Shown: positions 43,282-52,047, numbered from the stretch's first letter. The stretch is 64,000 nucleotides of DNA from Anaerolineaceae bacterium (GCA_002702065.1 NZXX01000001.1:434001-498000); one strand, 5' to 3'. Numbers and translations are program-made. The notes: generated from the sequence alone by a model not told the origin.

Positions 43282-44447
43282 ATCTGGACGACATTGAATT
43301 TCTGACATCCGACGCGGGTTCACGGCTGCTGGATGACTTGGCAGCGGAAGACGTAGCCGAACGGAACACGCTGTCGTTGCTGACGCGTTTGCGCAAGAAT
43401 CACTCACCGCAGCAGGCCGGGGCCGCGTTGACGCTGGCGCAGCTGCGGCGCAAGGCGGAGGCGAAATTCGGTGCGAACGCACGGCGGATGTACTTTACGG
43501 CGGCGGCGTTGGAACAGGCCAGCGACCCACTGGTTCGGCGGTATCGGGCGCAGATGGTTGCTGGCTTACAGGTGGTCGATGCGGGCTGCGGTATCGGGGC
43601 GGACGCGCTGGCGATGGCGCAGGCTGGGGGCGACGTGCTGGGGCTGGATATAGACCCGGTTCGCGTGGCGCTGGCCCGGTTGAATGCTGCTGCGCTGGAC
43701 GTGTCGGCACGGTTTGAAGTCGCGGATGTTACGCAGGGACTGCCGAATGCGGATATGGTGTTCTTCGACCCGGCGCGCCGGGATGCGGATGGCCGCCGCG
43801 CGTTTCATGTCGAGCACTATCAGCCGCCGCTGTCGGTGATCCGCGAATGGCAGGCGCCGCGCATCGTCGTCAAATTGTCGCCGGGCGTTGATGTGGACCA
43901 GCTTGCGCCATATGGGGGTAGCGTGGAGTTTGTGTCGGTCGCCGGTGATTTGAAGGAAGCGATATTGTGGCTTGGCTTTGACCGGCCCCGTATGCAGGCA
44001 ACCCTGCTGGCCGGGGAAGCGGTGCATCAGTGGCCGATGCCGCAAATAATGCCGCAGGTGCCGCTGGCAGAGCCGCGTGGCTGGCTGGTGGAACCTGACC
44101 CGGCGCTGCTGCGGGCCGGGCTGGTCGAGGCGGTGGCGGCGGAGCTGGGTGGCGCGATGCTGGATGAAACAATCGCGTATATGACGACGACAACGCAACC
44201 CCAGTCACCCTGGGTGCGGGCGTGGCGTATTATCGACTGGATGCCATTTCATCTGAAGCGGCTGCGGGCGTACCTGCGCGCGCGTCACATCGGGCAGGTG
44301 ACGGTGAAAAAGCGCGGGGTGGCCATTACCCCGGAAGAACTGACGAGCAAGCTGCGGCTGAAAGGCGGTCGCGATTCCTGTACAATTGTCCTGACGCGCT
44401 ATCAGGCACAGCCGATTGCGATTGTTTGTGAAGATTTTGTCCCTTGA
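43278..44447 (+). CDS. SAM-dependent methyltransferase with THUMP-like C-terminus
   Basis: 389 residues. An N-terminal helical domain (LRRKAEAKFGANARRMYFTAAALEQAS) precedes a class I methyltransferase core: VVDAGCGIGADALAMA (motif I), GLDIDPVRVALARLN, and the acceptor-site-like MVFFDPARRDADGRR. The C-terminal ~100 residues carry KKRGVAITPEELTSKLRLKGG, matching the THUMP-like domain that follows this core in a common bacterial family. RNA is the likely substrate. Its 3' end overlaps the convergent DUF4258 gene by 46 bases. Confidence 0.83.
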   Translation: MNLDDIEFLTSDAGSRLLDDLAAEDVAERNTLSLLTRLRKNHSPQQAGAALTLAQLRRKAEAKFGANARRMYFTAAALEQASDPLVRRYRAQMVAGLQVVDAGCGIGADALAMAQAGGDVLGLDIDPVRVALARLNAAALDVSARFEVADVTQGLPNADMVFFDPARRDADGRRAFHVEHYQPPLSVIREWQAPRIVVKLSPGVDVDQLAPYGGSVEFVSVAGDLKEAILWLGFDRPRMQATLLAGEAVHQWPMPQIMPQVPLAEPRGWLVEPDPALLRAGLVEAVAAELGGAMLDETIAYMTTTTQPQSPWVRAWRIIDWMPFHLKRLRAYLRARHIGQVTVKKRGVAITPEELTSKLRLKGGRDSCTIVLTRYQAQPIAIVCEDFVP

Positions 44448-44782
44448 GGCGGCGTCCAGACGCATGAACACAGGGCACAGCTCTGCCCCAGGTTGTTGTA
44501 CTTGCTTTTACGCATATCGCGCTGGAAGGCTTTGGCGTCGCGGTAGACAGTGATGACATAATGGCCGCATTTGCTGAGGACAACTGTTGTCCCGACAAGC
44601 TGGCGATGGCGATGATTGCCCGGCGTTTCTTCGGGAACGTCTTTATATCGAAGCTGGCAGAAGATGACGCCGGTGCGGTGGACACGGCTGCCGTTCTGGA
44701 GGATGAAGGCGATGTCGGCATCGGAGAGGTTTCTTTGGGCAGACCGTTGTGATGCATGGCTGCTGAGCGAAACGTTCAACAT
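44402..44782 (-). CDS. DUF4258 domain protein
   Basis: 126 residues. The N-terminal pattern LSSHASQRSAQRNLSDADIAFILQNG is the hallmark of DUF4258, small proteins with a toxin-like (RelE/barstar-neighbourhood) distribution. A beta-rich centre (LVGTTVVLSKCGHYVITVYRD) follows. The last 35 residues contain a CALCSCVW cysteine cluster and run into the convergent methyltransferase gene, so the true C-terminus is uncertain. No partner antitoxin gene is adjacent. Confidence 0.65.
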   Translation of the reverse strand: MLNVSLSSHASQRSAQRNLSDADIAFILQNGSRVHRTGVIFCQLRYKDVPEETPGNHRHRQLVGTTVVLSKCGHYVITVYRDAKAFQRDMRKSKYNNLGQSCALCSCVWTPPQGTKSSQTIAIGCA

Positions 44783-44844
44783 AATGCAACCTCTTAATCA
44801 GTCTGTATGAATTTAGACTATTATCGTGGAAAAAACAGTCTTGT

Positions 44845-44893
44845 GGCAAGCACCCCCGCGTGAAAAATTCGGGAATTCCGTTTTTTGCTTGCC
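44845..44893 (+). promoter_or_regulatory. Extended inverted repeat upstream of P5C dehydrogenase
   Basis: GGCAAGCA (44845-44852) pairs perfectly with TGCTTGCC (44886-44893); between them AAAAA...CGG pairs with CCG...TTTTT. This would form a long stem about 50 bases before the ATG. It may be a terminator for the other strand or an mRNA leader structure. Confidence 0.4.
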
Positions 44894-44945
44894 AGCCCAA
44901 ACGACTGATCGTAAACTAGCGTCACGGTTGTAAGGAGATGAAACC

Positions 44946-46505
44946 ATGTTACCGGCATTTCGCAACGAAGCGCTGACTGACTTTACCGTTCCTGCCCATG
45001 TGGCCGCATTCCAGACGGCGCTTGATTTGATTCGATCAGAGCTAGGCAAGACATATCCCCTGGTGATCGGCGGCGAAGCTGTGTACCGCGATGATGTGTT
45101 TCCGTCGGTGAACCCATCGCGGCCAGACGAGGTGGTTGGCTACTTTGCCAACGCCACAGCAGATCATGTCAACCGCGCAGTCGAAGCGGCGGCTGAGGCT
45201 TTTCGGACATGGCAGTATGTCGATGTGGACGAACGGGCGCGCTATGTGCTGCGGGCGGCGGCAGAAATGCGGCGGCGCAAGCACGAATTCAGCGCTGTGA
45301 TGGTGCTGGAAGTGGGTAAATCGTGGGTCGAGGCAGACGCGGATACGGCGGAAGCGATTGACTTCCTTGAATATTATGCGCGGCAGATGGTGGCGCTGGC
45401 GGACAGCAGTGACCGCCTGGCACCGAACCCGCCAGAGCAGTTATCGCTGCGTTATATTCCGTTGGGGGTAGGGGCGATTATCCCACCCTGGAACTTCCCC
45501 TGCGCTATTCCGACAGGCATGGTCGGGTCGGCGCTGGTGGCCGGTAATTCAGCCGTGTTCAAACCCGCCGAGCAAAGCCCGCTGGTCGCCTACAAAATGT
45601 GCCAGTTGTTCTGGGAGAATAGGCTGCCCCCCGGCGTGCTGAATTACCTGACCGGGCCGGGTGATGTCGTTGGCGGTCGCATGGTCGAGCACCCTGGTAC
45701 GCGCTTCATTAACTTCACGGGTTCCCGCGAGGTGGGCACAGCTATTTACGCCCAGGCCGCGCAGATGCAGCCGGGCCAGAAGTGGCTGAAACGTGCCATT
45801 CTGGAGATGGGTGGCAAGGACGCGGTCGTCGTCGACGAAACGGCTGATTTGGAAGCGGCGGCACAGGGAATCGTCGCCAGTGCCTTTGGGTTCCAGGGGC
45901 AGAAGTGCTCCGCCGGGTCACGGGCGATCATCGTTGATGAGGTATATGATACGGTCGCGCAGCGGGTGGTTGATCTGGCGAACCGGCTGCAAATGGGCGC
46001 GCCGGACGATGGACCGGGGGTTGACCTGGGGCCGGTGATCGACCCGGATGCGGTGCAGAAGATTCTGGCGTACATCGACATTGGCAAGCAGGAAGGTGAA
46101 CTGCTGCTGGGTGGCGAACCGGTGCAGATGGCGGGTGATGGGTACTTTATCCAGCCGACGATCTTCGGCAATGTGCCGGGGGATGCGCGGGTGGCCCAGG
46201 AAGAAATTTTCGGGCCGGTGCTGACACTCATTCGCGCACGCGATTATGATGATGCGCTGGCAATCGCCAACAGCACCGAGTATGGCCTGACCGGGGCGGT
46301 GTTCAGCCGGGATACGGCGCGATTGGAACGTGCCCGTCATGAATTCCATGTGGGCAACCTGTATCTCAATCGCAAGTGTACCGGCGCGCTGGTGGGTGTA
46401 CACCCGTTTGGCGGGTTCAACATGAGTGGCACGGATAGCAAAGCCGGTGGCCCGGACTATCTGCTGCTGTTTACCCAGGCCAAAAGCGTCGCCGAGCGTT
46501 TGTAA
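44946..46505 (+). CDS. pruA: 1-pyrroline-5-carboxylate dehydrogenase
   Basis: 519 residues, typical of the stand-alone enzyme. It oxidises glutamate semialdehyde to glutamate in proline breakdown. Motifs include PPWNFPCAIPTGM, the NAD-binding FTGSREVG, the general base in LEMGGKDAVVVDE, and the catalytic cysteine in FGFQGQKCSAGSR. The N-terminal VPAHVAAFQTALDLIR and the C-terminal FGGFNMSGTDSKAGG fit PruA/RocA rather than other aldehyde dehydrogenases. No proline dehydrogenase gene is adjacent. The ATG follows AAGGAG. Confidence 0.93.
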   Translation: MLPAFRNEALTDFTVPAHVAAFQTALDLIRSELGKTYPLVIGGEAVYRDDVFPSVNPSRPDEVVGYFANATADHVNRAVEAAAEAFRTWQYVDVDERARYVLRAAAEMRRRKHEFSAVMVLEVGKSWVEADADTAEAIDFLEYYARQMVALADSSDRLAPNPPEQLSLRYIPLGVGAIIPPWNFPCAIPTGMVGSALVAGNSAVFKPAEQSPLVAYKMCQLFWENRLPPGVLNYLTGPGDVVGGRMVEHPGTRFINFTGSREVGTAIYAQAAQMQPGQKWLKRAILEMGGKDAVVVDETADLEAAAQGIVASAFGFQGQKCSAGSRAIIVDEVYDTVAQRVVDLANRLQMGAPDDGPGVDLGPVIDPDAVQKILAYIDIGKQEGELLLGGEPVQMAGDGYFIQPTIFGNVPGDARVAQEEIFGPVLTLIRARDYDDALAIANSTEYGLTGAVFSRDTARLERARHEFHVGNLYLNRKCTGALVGVHPFGGFNMSGTDSKAGGPDYLLLFTQAKSVAERL

Positions 46506-46543
46506 GCCCACAGCCCGGCGTAGCTGAATAGGGATAATACCAG

Positions 46544-46549
46544 TATAAT
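46544..46549 (+). promoter_or_regulatory. Possible -10 box before the phosphoribosyltransferase gene
   Basis: A perfect TATAAT lies 60 bases before the ATG. The -35 region (TAGCTG at 17 bases) is weak. Confidence 0.35.
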
Positions 46550-46608
46550 GGGCAGCTTAAGTTCAGTTATCGTTAGCGGTGGAAGGGAACCAGTCTGTGA
46601 GAGGTTCG

Positions 46609-47112
46609 ATGCGACATGAAGTGTTGAGATGGGCCGATGTCGATAAGCTGATCGACATGCTCATTCCGCAGCTGCGGGCAGCCGGGCCGTTTGATTCGAT
46701 TCTGATGATTACACGCGGTGGATTGATACCCGGTGGACTGCTGGCGGAGGCGCTGGATATTCAGCATGTGCTCACAGCAGCCGTCGATTTCCCTGCGACT
46801 GAATCCGCAGGCCTATTAGCCTGGCCAACCTTCCTCCAGTTTCCCAGTTCGTCGCTGTTGTTCGAGCGCCGGACCCTGGTTGTTGATGACGTATGGGGCA
46901 GTGGGCGTACCAGCAGCGCGGTTAAGGGCCGTGCCCAAAGCGCGGGCTCGACTCCCTTTACCTGCGTGCTCCATTTTAACCCGTACCGGTCCTTATTCAG
47001 CAAAGCCGAACCAGACTTCTATGGGGCCGTGACAGACGCTTATATCACGTATCCCTGGGAAGTTGATCGCGGGTTGCGTGGCATCGCCGTTGGTGATCCT
47101 GAAGCTAATTGA
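46609..47112 (+). CDS. Phosphoribosyltransferase family protein
   Basis: 167 residues from the ATG behind GAGAGG; a GTG ten codons upstream is less likely. The type I PRPP-binding signature is LVVDDVWGSGRTSS (acidic pair, then GxGxT-type loop), and SILMITRGGLIPGG forms the pyrophosphate loop. This fits the xanthine/hypoxanthine PRTase-like group (Gpt or ComF-like sizes), but the base-recognition end (DAYITYPWEVDR) does not fix the substrate. Purine salvage is a reasonable guess. Confidence 0.83.
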   Translation: MRHEVLRWADVDKLIDMLIPQLRAAGPFDSILMITRGGLIPGGLLAEALDIQHVLTAAVDFPATESAGLLAWPTFLQFPSSSLLFERRTLVVDDVWGSGRTSSAVKGRAQSAGSTPFTCVLHFNPYRSLFSKAEPDFYGAVTDAYITYPWEVDRGLRGIAVGDPEAN

Positions 47113-47164
47113 GCCTGAAACCCGCTTCTGTAAGGCTCTTCAAACGTTTTACTCAGGCATCTCT

Positions 47165-47182
47165 CATACATTTTCCAGTATG
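47165..47182. promoter_or_regulatory. Inverted repeat upstream of the PadR gene
   Basis: CATAC and GTATG separated by eight bases, upstream of the promoter candidate of the PadR-type gene. PadR proteins bind dyads with a short central spacer, so this may be an operator. Weak evidence. Confidence 0.25.
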
Positions 47183-47196
47183 TGGGCTGGTCTTTC

Positions 47197-47226
47197 TATA
47201 CAGATTTTATACTTATCTGCTATAAT
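47197..47226 (+). promoter_or_regulatory. Promoter candidate upstream of the PadR gene
   Basis: TATACA, an 18-base spacer and a perfect TATAAT preceded by TGC. It lies about 145 bases before the ATG and would give a long leader. Confidence 0.4.
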
Positions 47227-47371
47227 CGTTAAATGTTGCACAGTGTGGCATAATAATGTGAGTAGCAAGGTGTTGGGGGATTCATACTGAAGCATACAAA
47301 CTTCTACCTGTGACTCCCTATCTCGACCCGATATACTGTTGGCATTATTTGATTGTTTTCGTGTTCGGATA

Positions 47372-47887
47372 ATGTCACATCGCTACCTCATTCTGGGCCT
47401 ACTGATGGAACATCCGATGTCTGGTTATGACATTCGGAAGCATGTACAGACCGCGTTGGGGGCAGTCGCCAATGCCAGTTACGGAACTTTGTACCCCACA
47501 CTGCACAAACTGCTTGGCGAAGGCGCTGTTGAGGTAGAGGAAATTCCCCAGCAGAGCCGCCCTGCGAAGAAAGTGTATCAGATTACTGGTGAAGGACGTC
47601 AGGTGTTTTTGACCTGGTTAAAGCAGTCACCTTCTGCCGACGATCAAACGCGGCGGGAGTTCTTGACCAAGCTATACCTGGCAAAATACCTATCTACGGA
47701 TGAAGTGCTGCGATTACTTTCTGTTCGGCGTGGTCATATCGAAGCTGCCGTGCAGACGTTAGCGGCGGACCAAGGCAGGGCTGCCGAAGCACGACAAGCG
47801 TGGATTATTAGTTACGCTTTGTCTATGCACAAAGCGGAATTGGACTGGCTTGAGCAGATCGAGCATCAGATTGTAGAGGCCTCGTAA
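47372..47887 (+). CDS. PadR family transcriptional regulator
   Basis: 171 residues from the ATG; TTG and GTG codons upstream are in frame but lack a better ribosome site. The N-terminal winged helix has the PadR signature: YLILGLLMEHPMSGYDIRKH, YGTLYPTLHKLLGEGAVEVEE and PAKKVYQITGEGRQVF. The C-terminal half is the helical dimerisation domain (REFLTKLYLAKYL, HKAELDWLEQIEHQI). It likely represses its own gene and perhaps a transporter elsewhere; no obvious target lies next door. Confidence 0.9.
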   Translation: MSHRYLILGLLMEHPMSGYDIRKHVQTALGAVANASYGTLYPTLHKLLGEGAVEVEEIPQQSRPAKKVYQITGEGRQVFLTWLKQSPSADDQTRREFLTKLYLAKYLSTDEVLRLLSVRRGHIEAAVQTLAADQGRAAEARQAWIISYALSMHKAELDWLEQIEHQIVEAS

Positions 47888-47949
47888 GGCCATTTCCTCA
47901 TTAACGAGAATGGGGCTGTGATTTCTTCCATAAGGCGGTAAATGATCAA

Positions 47950-49215
47950 ATGGGTTTTGCAAATACTGATACCAATGAAAACGATATGGGCGCAGAATTC
48001 CGCGAATTGCTGGAAGCGTCATTCAACTATGCACCGCCCCGGCGTGGCGAGATCCGCAATGCGGTAATTCTCGAAATCGACGACCGTGAGGTGATTGTTG
48101 ACCTCGGGGCGAAGCGTGACGGCATTGTCCCATACCAGGACCTGACACGGCTTGACCCCAAGTTCCGTAACAGCCTGGAAGTGGGCGGTGAAGTTCCGGT
48201 CTATGTGATGAATCCGCGCGATCAGGATGATAACCTGGTGGTGTCGATCAACATGGGCTTGCAGCAGTATGACTGGGAAAAAGCACGCCAGCTGCTGGAA
48301 AGCGAAGATGTGGTCGAGGTGACGGTCACCGGCCACAATCGCGGTGGTATTCTGGTGCGCTGGAACCGGCTGGAAGGGTTTATCCCCAGTTCGCATCTGG
48401 TGTCGATGAATCTGTCCGGCGAACGGCGTGAAGCGTGGGATGAACTGCGCGATCAGGAACTGGTGGTGAAGGTGATCGAAGTTGATCAGGACCGCCGCCG
48501 GTTGATCTTCAGCGAGCGCGAGGCGCAGAAGGAATGGCGCGCGCAGCAGAAGGCACGCCTGCTGGCTGAACTGAAGGAAGGCGATCGCGTCAAGGGTACG
48601 GTTACGGGCCTGCGCGACTTCGGTGCCTTTGTGAACCTGGGTGGGGCGGATGGCCTGATCCATGTGAGTGAACTGGCGTGGCATCGTGTCGATCACCCGC
48701 GCGACGTGCTGCGTGTCGGTGAGGAGATTGAGGTTTACGTCCTCAACCTGGACCGTGAATCCAACCGAATTGCGCTCAGCCGTAAACGCCTGCTCAGTGA
48801 CCCGTGGGACCATGCCCAGGAACACTACCATGAAGGTCAGCTGGTCGAAGGTATCGTGACCAATGTGGTGGACTTCGGCGCGTTTGTCGCGCTGCAAGAT
48901 GGGCTGGAAGGCCTGCTCCATCTGAGCGAAATGGGTGATGGTTCGTTGAAGGAACCGCATTCATACGTCAAGAAGGGCGATCATCTGAGCCTGCGCATCA
49001 GTCATCTGGAACCGGAAAAGCGCCGGGTTGGCTTTACCCAGCGTTGGGGTACGGATGGCACCGAAGGCATGGGCGAAGAATCCGACGAGGTCGAGGCCGC
49101 ATCTGAGGAAGATGACGTGGCCCCGGAGGCCGCCGAGGATACGCTGACGACCCTTGAGGATGACACGGAAAACGACGCGGAAAACACTACAGAAGACGAC
49201 GCAGACGAGGAATAG
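47950..49215 (+). CDS. rpsA: S1-domain protein, ribosomal protein S1-like (copy 1)
   Basis: 421 residues with four S1 (OB-fold) repeats at about 30-105, 115-200, 215-285 and 300-370, then an acidic low-complexity tail of about 50 residues (Asp/Glu/Thr). The best-conserved repeats read GLRDFGAFVNLGGADGLIHV and VVDFGAFVALQDGLEGLLHL. It binds mRNA on the 30S subunit or acts as a translation helper. A second four-repeat S1 gene follows under its own promoter. The ATG start at 47950 has only a weak AAGGCGG before it. Confidence 0.88.
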   Translation: MGFANTDTNENDMGAEFRELLEASFNYAPPRRGEIRNAVILEIDDREVIVDLGAKRDGIVPYQDLTRLDPKFRNSLEVGGEVPVYVMNPRDQDDNLVVSINMGLQQYDWEKARQLLESEDVVEVTVTGHNRGGILVRWNRLEGFIPSSHLVSMNLSGERREAWDELRDQELVVKVIEVDQDRRRLIFSEREAQKEWRAQQKARLLAELKEGDRVKGTVTGLRDFGAFVNLGGADGLIHVSELAWHRVDHPRDVLRVGEEIEVYVLNLDRESNRIALSRKRLLSDPWDHAQEHYHEGQLVEGIVTNVVDFGAFVALQDGLEGLLHLSEMGDGSLKEPHSYVKKGDHLSLRISHLEPEKRRVGFTQRWGTDGTEGMGEESDEVEAASEEDDVAPEAAEDTLTTLEDDTENDAENTTEDDADEE

Positions 49216-49233
49216 TTTGTCGATGACGCTTCA

Positions 49234-49262
49234 TTGACAAACATATTCTTAACCTGTATAAT
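49234..49262 (+). promoter_or_regulatory. Perfect consensus promoter of the second S1 gene
   Basis: TTGACA, exactly 17 bases, TATAAT: a full match to the sigma-70/sigma-A consensus, 19 bases after the first S1 gene ends. The expected start is near 49269, leaving a leader of about 160 bases before the next S1 gene. Confidence 0.92.
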
Positions 49263-49349
49263 CTCCGCTGGTCTCTCAGGAAAGAGGGGGGTTCCCGGTC
49301 CACTATGGGCCGCCTGCGTTGGTCTTCTGGCATAGATTCAACCGTCGCA

Positions 49350-49377
49350 CGCGGCAACTGAGGTTGGCCGCGTTTTT
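49350..49377 (+). terminator. Terminator hairpin inside the leader of the second S1 gene (attenuator)
   Basis: CGCGGCAAC pairs with GTTGGCCGCG (one bulge) around a TGAG loop and is followed directly by TTTTT. It lies between the consensus promoter and the coding region, so it can only act by stopping leader transcription. A competing pairing, GCCGCCTGCG (49309-49318) with CGCACGCGGC (49346-49355), has one mismatch and would open this terminator. Confidence 0.65.
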
Positions 49378-49430
49378 GTGTGCCCCGCTGCCGAGACCAA
49401 AAAATCTTACCCTTGGGGGCTATAAACAAG

Positions 49431-50696
49431 ATGCAGTTAGACAATTCGTTGGATACGCTGGCCGACGATATGGATTTTGCCGCGCTTTTGGAAGCGTCCT
49501 TTGCCCGGCAAGAGCCACAACGTGGCGATATCGTTAGCGGCACTATTCTCGCAGTCGATAATCAAGGCCTGATTATCGATATTGGCCTGGGGCGCGATGG
49601 CGTTGTCGAGCGCCGGGATCTGGAACGCATTCAGGATGATGTCGAATACACGCTTGGTGATTCGGTCGATGTGATGGTGATTCGCCCGGAGGACGAAGAA
49701 GGCAATCTGCTGCTTTCGGTGTCTCAGGCGCGCCAGAGCGAAGACTGGAAACAGGCCGAAGACCTGCTGGAAGCGGATGAAGTCTGGCAGGGAATGGTGA
49801 CGGAAGCGAACCGAGGCGGTTTGATTGTGCCCTTTGGCAATCTGCGCGGGTTCGTACCGGCGAGCCATGTGGTTGGCCTGTCACGCGGTCTGAGCGAAGA
49901 CGAGCGCAAGGACCAGATGCAGGCGATGGTTGGTCAGAAGATCACCGTCAAGATTATCGAGGTGAACTGGAAGCGCCGCCGCCTGGTCTTCAGCCAGCGC
50001 GAAGCCCAGCGTGAACGCCGCGAAGCCCGCAAAGAGGTTTTGCTGGAGAAGCTGGAAGAGGGCGATGTGCATCGCGGAGTGGTCAGCGGGCTGCGTGACT
50101 TTGGCGCGTTCGTTGATCTGGGTGGTGCAGACGGCCTGATCCATATCTCAGAGCTGGCCTGGCATCGGGTGAAGCACCCGCGTGAAATCCTGAATGTGGG
50201 TGATGAGGTCGAGGTGTATGTGCTGCGGCTGGATGAAGAAGGCAAGCGCATTGGCCTGAGCCTGAAACGCCTCCAGCAGAATCCATGGGAATTGATTGAA
50301 TCCATGTACCATGTCGGGCAGTTGGTCGATGGCACGGTCTCTCGCGTGACTCAGTTCGGTGCGTTCATCAGCATGGAACCGGGCATCGAGGCGCTGCTGC
50401 ACATCAGCCAGATGGCCGACCCGCAGCCGGAACACCCGTCGCTGCTGGTGCATGAAGGTCAGCAACTGCTGATGCGTGTTATCAGTGTCGAGCCGGACAA
50501 ACAGCGCCTGGGCCTGAGCCTGCGCGAAGTGACGGCTGAAGAACAGGAACGCTGGGACGAAAAACGCCGCGAAGAACAGGCCCGTCTGGCCGCCGAAGCT
50601 GCCGCTCAGGAAGCCGAAGCTGCTGAGGAGGCTGGTTTTGAGGCCGCGGATACTGTAGAATTAGAAACAGCAACCCAACTGGAAGTCCAGGAATAA
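49431..50696 (+). CDS. rpsA: S1-domain protein, ribosomal protein S1-like (copy 2)
   Basis: 421 residues with four S1 repeats in the same places as the first copy, and a shorter Ala/Glu-rich tail. The repeats GLRDFGAFVDLGGADGLIHI and VTQFGAFISMEPGIEALLHI show a strong paralogous relation to the gene at 47950-49215, differing mainly outside the RNA-contact strands. Its own promoter, attenuator and leader mean that it can be regulated separately. One of the two copies is probably the main S1; the sequence does not tell which. Confidence 0.9.
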   Translation: MQLDNSLDTLADDMDFAALLEASFARQEPQRGDIVSGTILAVDNQGLIIDIGLGRDGVVERRDLERIQDDVEYTLGDSVDVMVIRPEDEEGNLLLSVSQARQSEDWKQAEDLLEADEVWQGMVTEANRGGLIVPFGNLRGFVPASHVVGLSRGLSEDERKDQMQAMVGQKITVKIIEVNWKRRRLVFSQREAQRERREARKEVLLEKLEEGDVHRGVVSGLRDFGAFVDLGGADGLIHISELAWHRVKHPREILNVGDEVEVYVLRLDEEGKRIGLSLKRLQQNPWELIESMYHVGQLVDGTVSRVTQFGAFISMEPGIEALLHISQMADPQPEHPSLLVHEGQQLLMRVISVEPDKQRLGLSLREVTAEEQERWDEKRREEQARLAAEAAAQEAEAAEEAGFEAADTVELETATQLEVQE

Positions 50697-50744
50697 GTGG
50701 TTTAGCTATAAATTTCGCACAGGAAGGAGGTGAGAACCTACTGT

Positions 50745-50945
50745 ATGGCAACTGTTAGATTGAAACCGAATGAATCACAGGAATCACTGCTGCGCCGTTT
50801 TCGTAAGCGTGTGACCAACAGCGGAATCCTGAGTACTGTGCGTCGTAAACGCTGGCACATCTCGAAGAGCGAACTCCGTCGTATCGAGAAGAAGAAAGCT
50901 ATTCGTCGCGCGCGCCGCCGCCAGCGCAAGGCGCAAACCCGTTGA
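50745..50945 (+). CDS. rpsU: Ribosomal protein S21
   Basis: 66 residues, typical for S21. The family pattern is LKPNESQESLLRRFRKRV followed by a very basic helix (RRIEKKKAIRRARRRQRKAQTR). It helps bind initiation mRNA on the 30S platform. It is preceded by an exceptionally full ribosome-binding site, AAGGAGGTGA, and followed by a terminator. The ATG at 50745 is used; the GTG at 50730 lies inside the ribosome site. Confidence 0.94.
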   Translation: MATVRLKPNESQESLLRRFRKRVTNSGILSTVRRKRWHISKSELRRIEKKKAIRRARRRQRKAQTR

Positions 50946-50979
50946 GCGGTGCTTGTCACTGACAGACTGATTTCAAGAA

Positions 50980-51015
50980 CCGCTGTCTGGTTCAGGCAGC
51001 GGCTTTCTCTCTTTT
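50980..51015 (+). terminator. Rho-independent terminator after rpsU
   Basis: CCGCTGTCTG pairs with CAGGCAGCGG (one G-U) around a GTT loop, followed by a run of C and T ending in TTTT. It separates rpsU from infA. Confidence 0.75.
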
Positions 51016-51032
51016 AGGTATCAAGGAAGTGT

Positions 51033-51299
51033 ATGGCTAAGAAAGAACAGAAAAAACAGGAAGATAAAATCGAAGTCGAAGGTACTGTTGTCGAAGCGCT
51101 CCCCAATACACAGTTCATGGTGGAGCTGGAGAACGGTCACCGTATTCTTGCTTATCTTTCGGGCAAGATGCGCAAGTACTATATCCGTATTCTGCTGGGC
51201 GACCGTGTCAAAGTGGAGATGAGTGTATATGACCCGACTCGTGGTCGTATTACCTACCGCTACCGCGACCCGAACCCAAGCCGCGCCGACAGCGAGTAA
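51033..51299 (+). CDS. infA: Translation initiation factor IF-1-like protein
   Basis: 88 residues, slightly longer than the usual 71-73 because of an N-terminal [10 protein letters not shown] extension. The S1/OB core is clear: [63 protein letters not shown]. The R-I-T-Y-R-Y end is characteristic of IF-1. It binds the 30S A site during initiation. GGTATCAAGGAAG precedes the ATG. Confidence 0.95.
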   Translation: MAKKEQKKQEDKIEVEGTVVEALPNTQFMVELENGHRILAYLSGKMRKYYIRILLGDRVKVEMSVYDPTRGRITYRYRDPNPSRADSE

Positions 51300-51315
51300 G
51301 GTAGTTTTTTGACGG

Positions 51316-51335
51316 GCGGGTAACCCCGCTGTTTT
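51316..51335 (+). terminator. Possible terminator after infA
   Basis: GCGGG, a TAAC loop and CCCGC, then TGTTTT. It touches the stop codon of the convergent methyltransferase gene. Confidence 0.45.
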
Positions 51336-52047
51336 AGACCGCCTTTTCTCCCCAGTGGACGGCCATCGTGCCGAACATGAAAGTCTTATACTGCACGTTT
51401 CGAACGCCGGCGTCCCGCATCAATGTGACCAATTCTGCCGGAGTTTTAAACGCCTGTGTTGAGCTTGGCAGGTACTGGTAAGCATCTGCACCATTCTTGC
51501 CTGCGATCAACCGCCCCAATGTCGGAATTACATATTTCAGATGCAGCCCGATGAATGGGCGCACCAATGAGGGTGGCGGTGGCGAGCTATCCAGAATAAC
51601 GATGCGCCCACCCGGTTTCAGCACCCGAAGCTGTTCGTGCAGGGTGCGCGGAATATCGATGACATTGCGCACCAGATAGCCGGACGTCACCGCATCGAAC
51701 GTGTTATCCTTAAACGGGAGCCACAGCGCATCCGCCCCCAGCCATTCAATCTGCTGACCCTGCGGCAGTTGTTTGCCCACCACCATCATCCCCAGCGAAA
51801 AATCAGCCCCGATGACCTGCGAATCCGGTGTGGTCCGTCGCGCTTCAAAGGCGATGTCGCCGGTGCCGGTTGCCAGGTCGAGCAGTTTGCCACCCTGGGG
51901 CAGGCGCGCCTGCTGGATCACAAAACGCCGCCAGCGCATATCCTGCCCGCCGGTCATCAGCCGGTTCATCAGGTTATAGCGCCCGGCAATGCGATCAAAC
52001 ATATTCTGGACGTAGTCCGCGCGTTCTTTACCCTGTAAATGTGCCAT
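51334..52047 (-). CDS. menG: Ubiquinone/menaquinone biosynthesis methyltransferase
   Basis: 237 residues from the ATG at 52047. The UbiE/MenG signatures are complete: the N-terminal VQNMFDRIAGRYNLMNRLMTGGQD, motif I LLDLATGTGDIAFEA, VTSGYLVRNVIDIPRTLHE and VLKPGGRIVILD, ending GEKAV-like. The enzyme C-methylates a quinone ring; in this group menaquinone is the expected product. An upstream extension seen in frame lacks the family pattern. The gap to the prmA gene is 55 bases. Confidence 0.85.
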   Translation of the reverse strand: MAHLQGKERADYVQNMFDRIAGRYNLMNRLMTGGQDMRWRRFVIQQARLPQGGKLLDLATGTGDIAFEARRTTPDSQVIGADFSLGMMVVGKQLPQGQQIEWLGADALWLPFKDNTFDAVTSGYLVRNVIDIPRTLHEQLRVLKPGGRIVILDSSPPPPSLVRPFIGLHLKYVIPTLGRLIAGKNGADAYQYLPSSTQAFKTPAELVTLMRDAGVRNVQYKTFMFGTMAVHWGEKAV

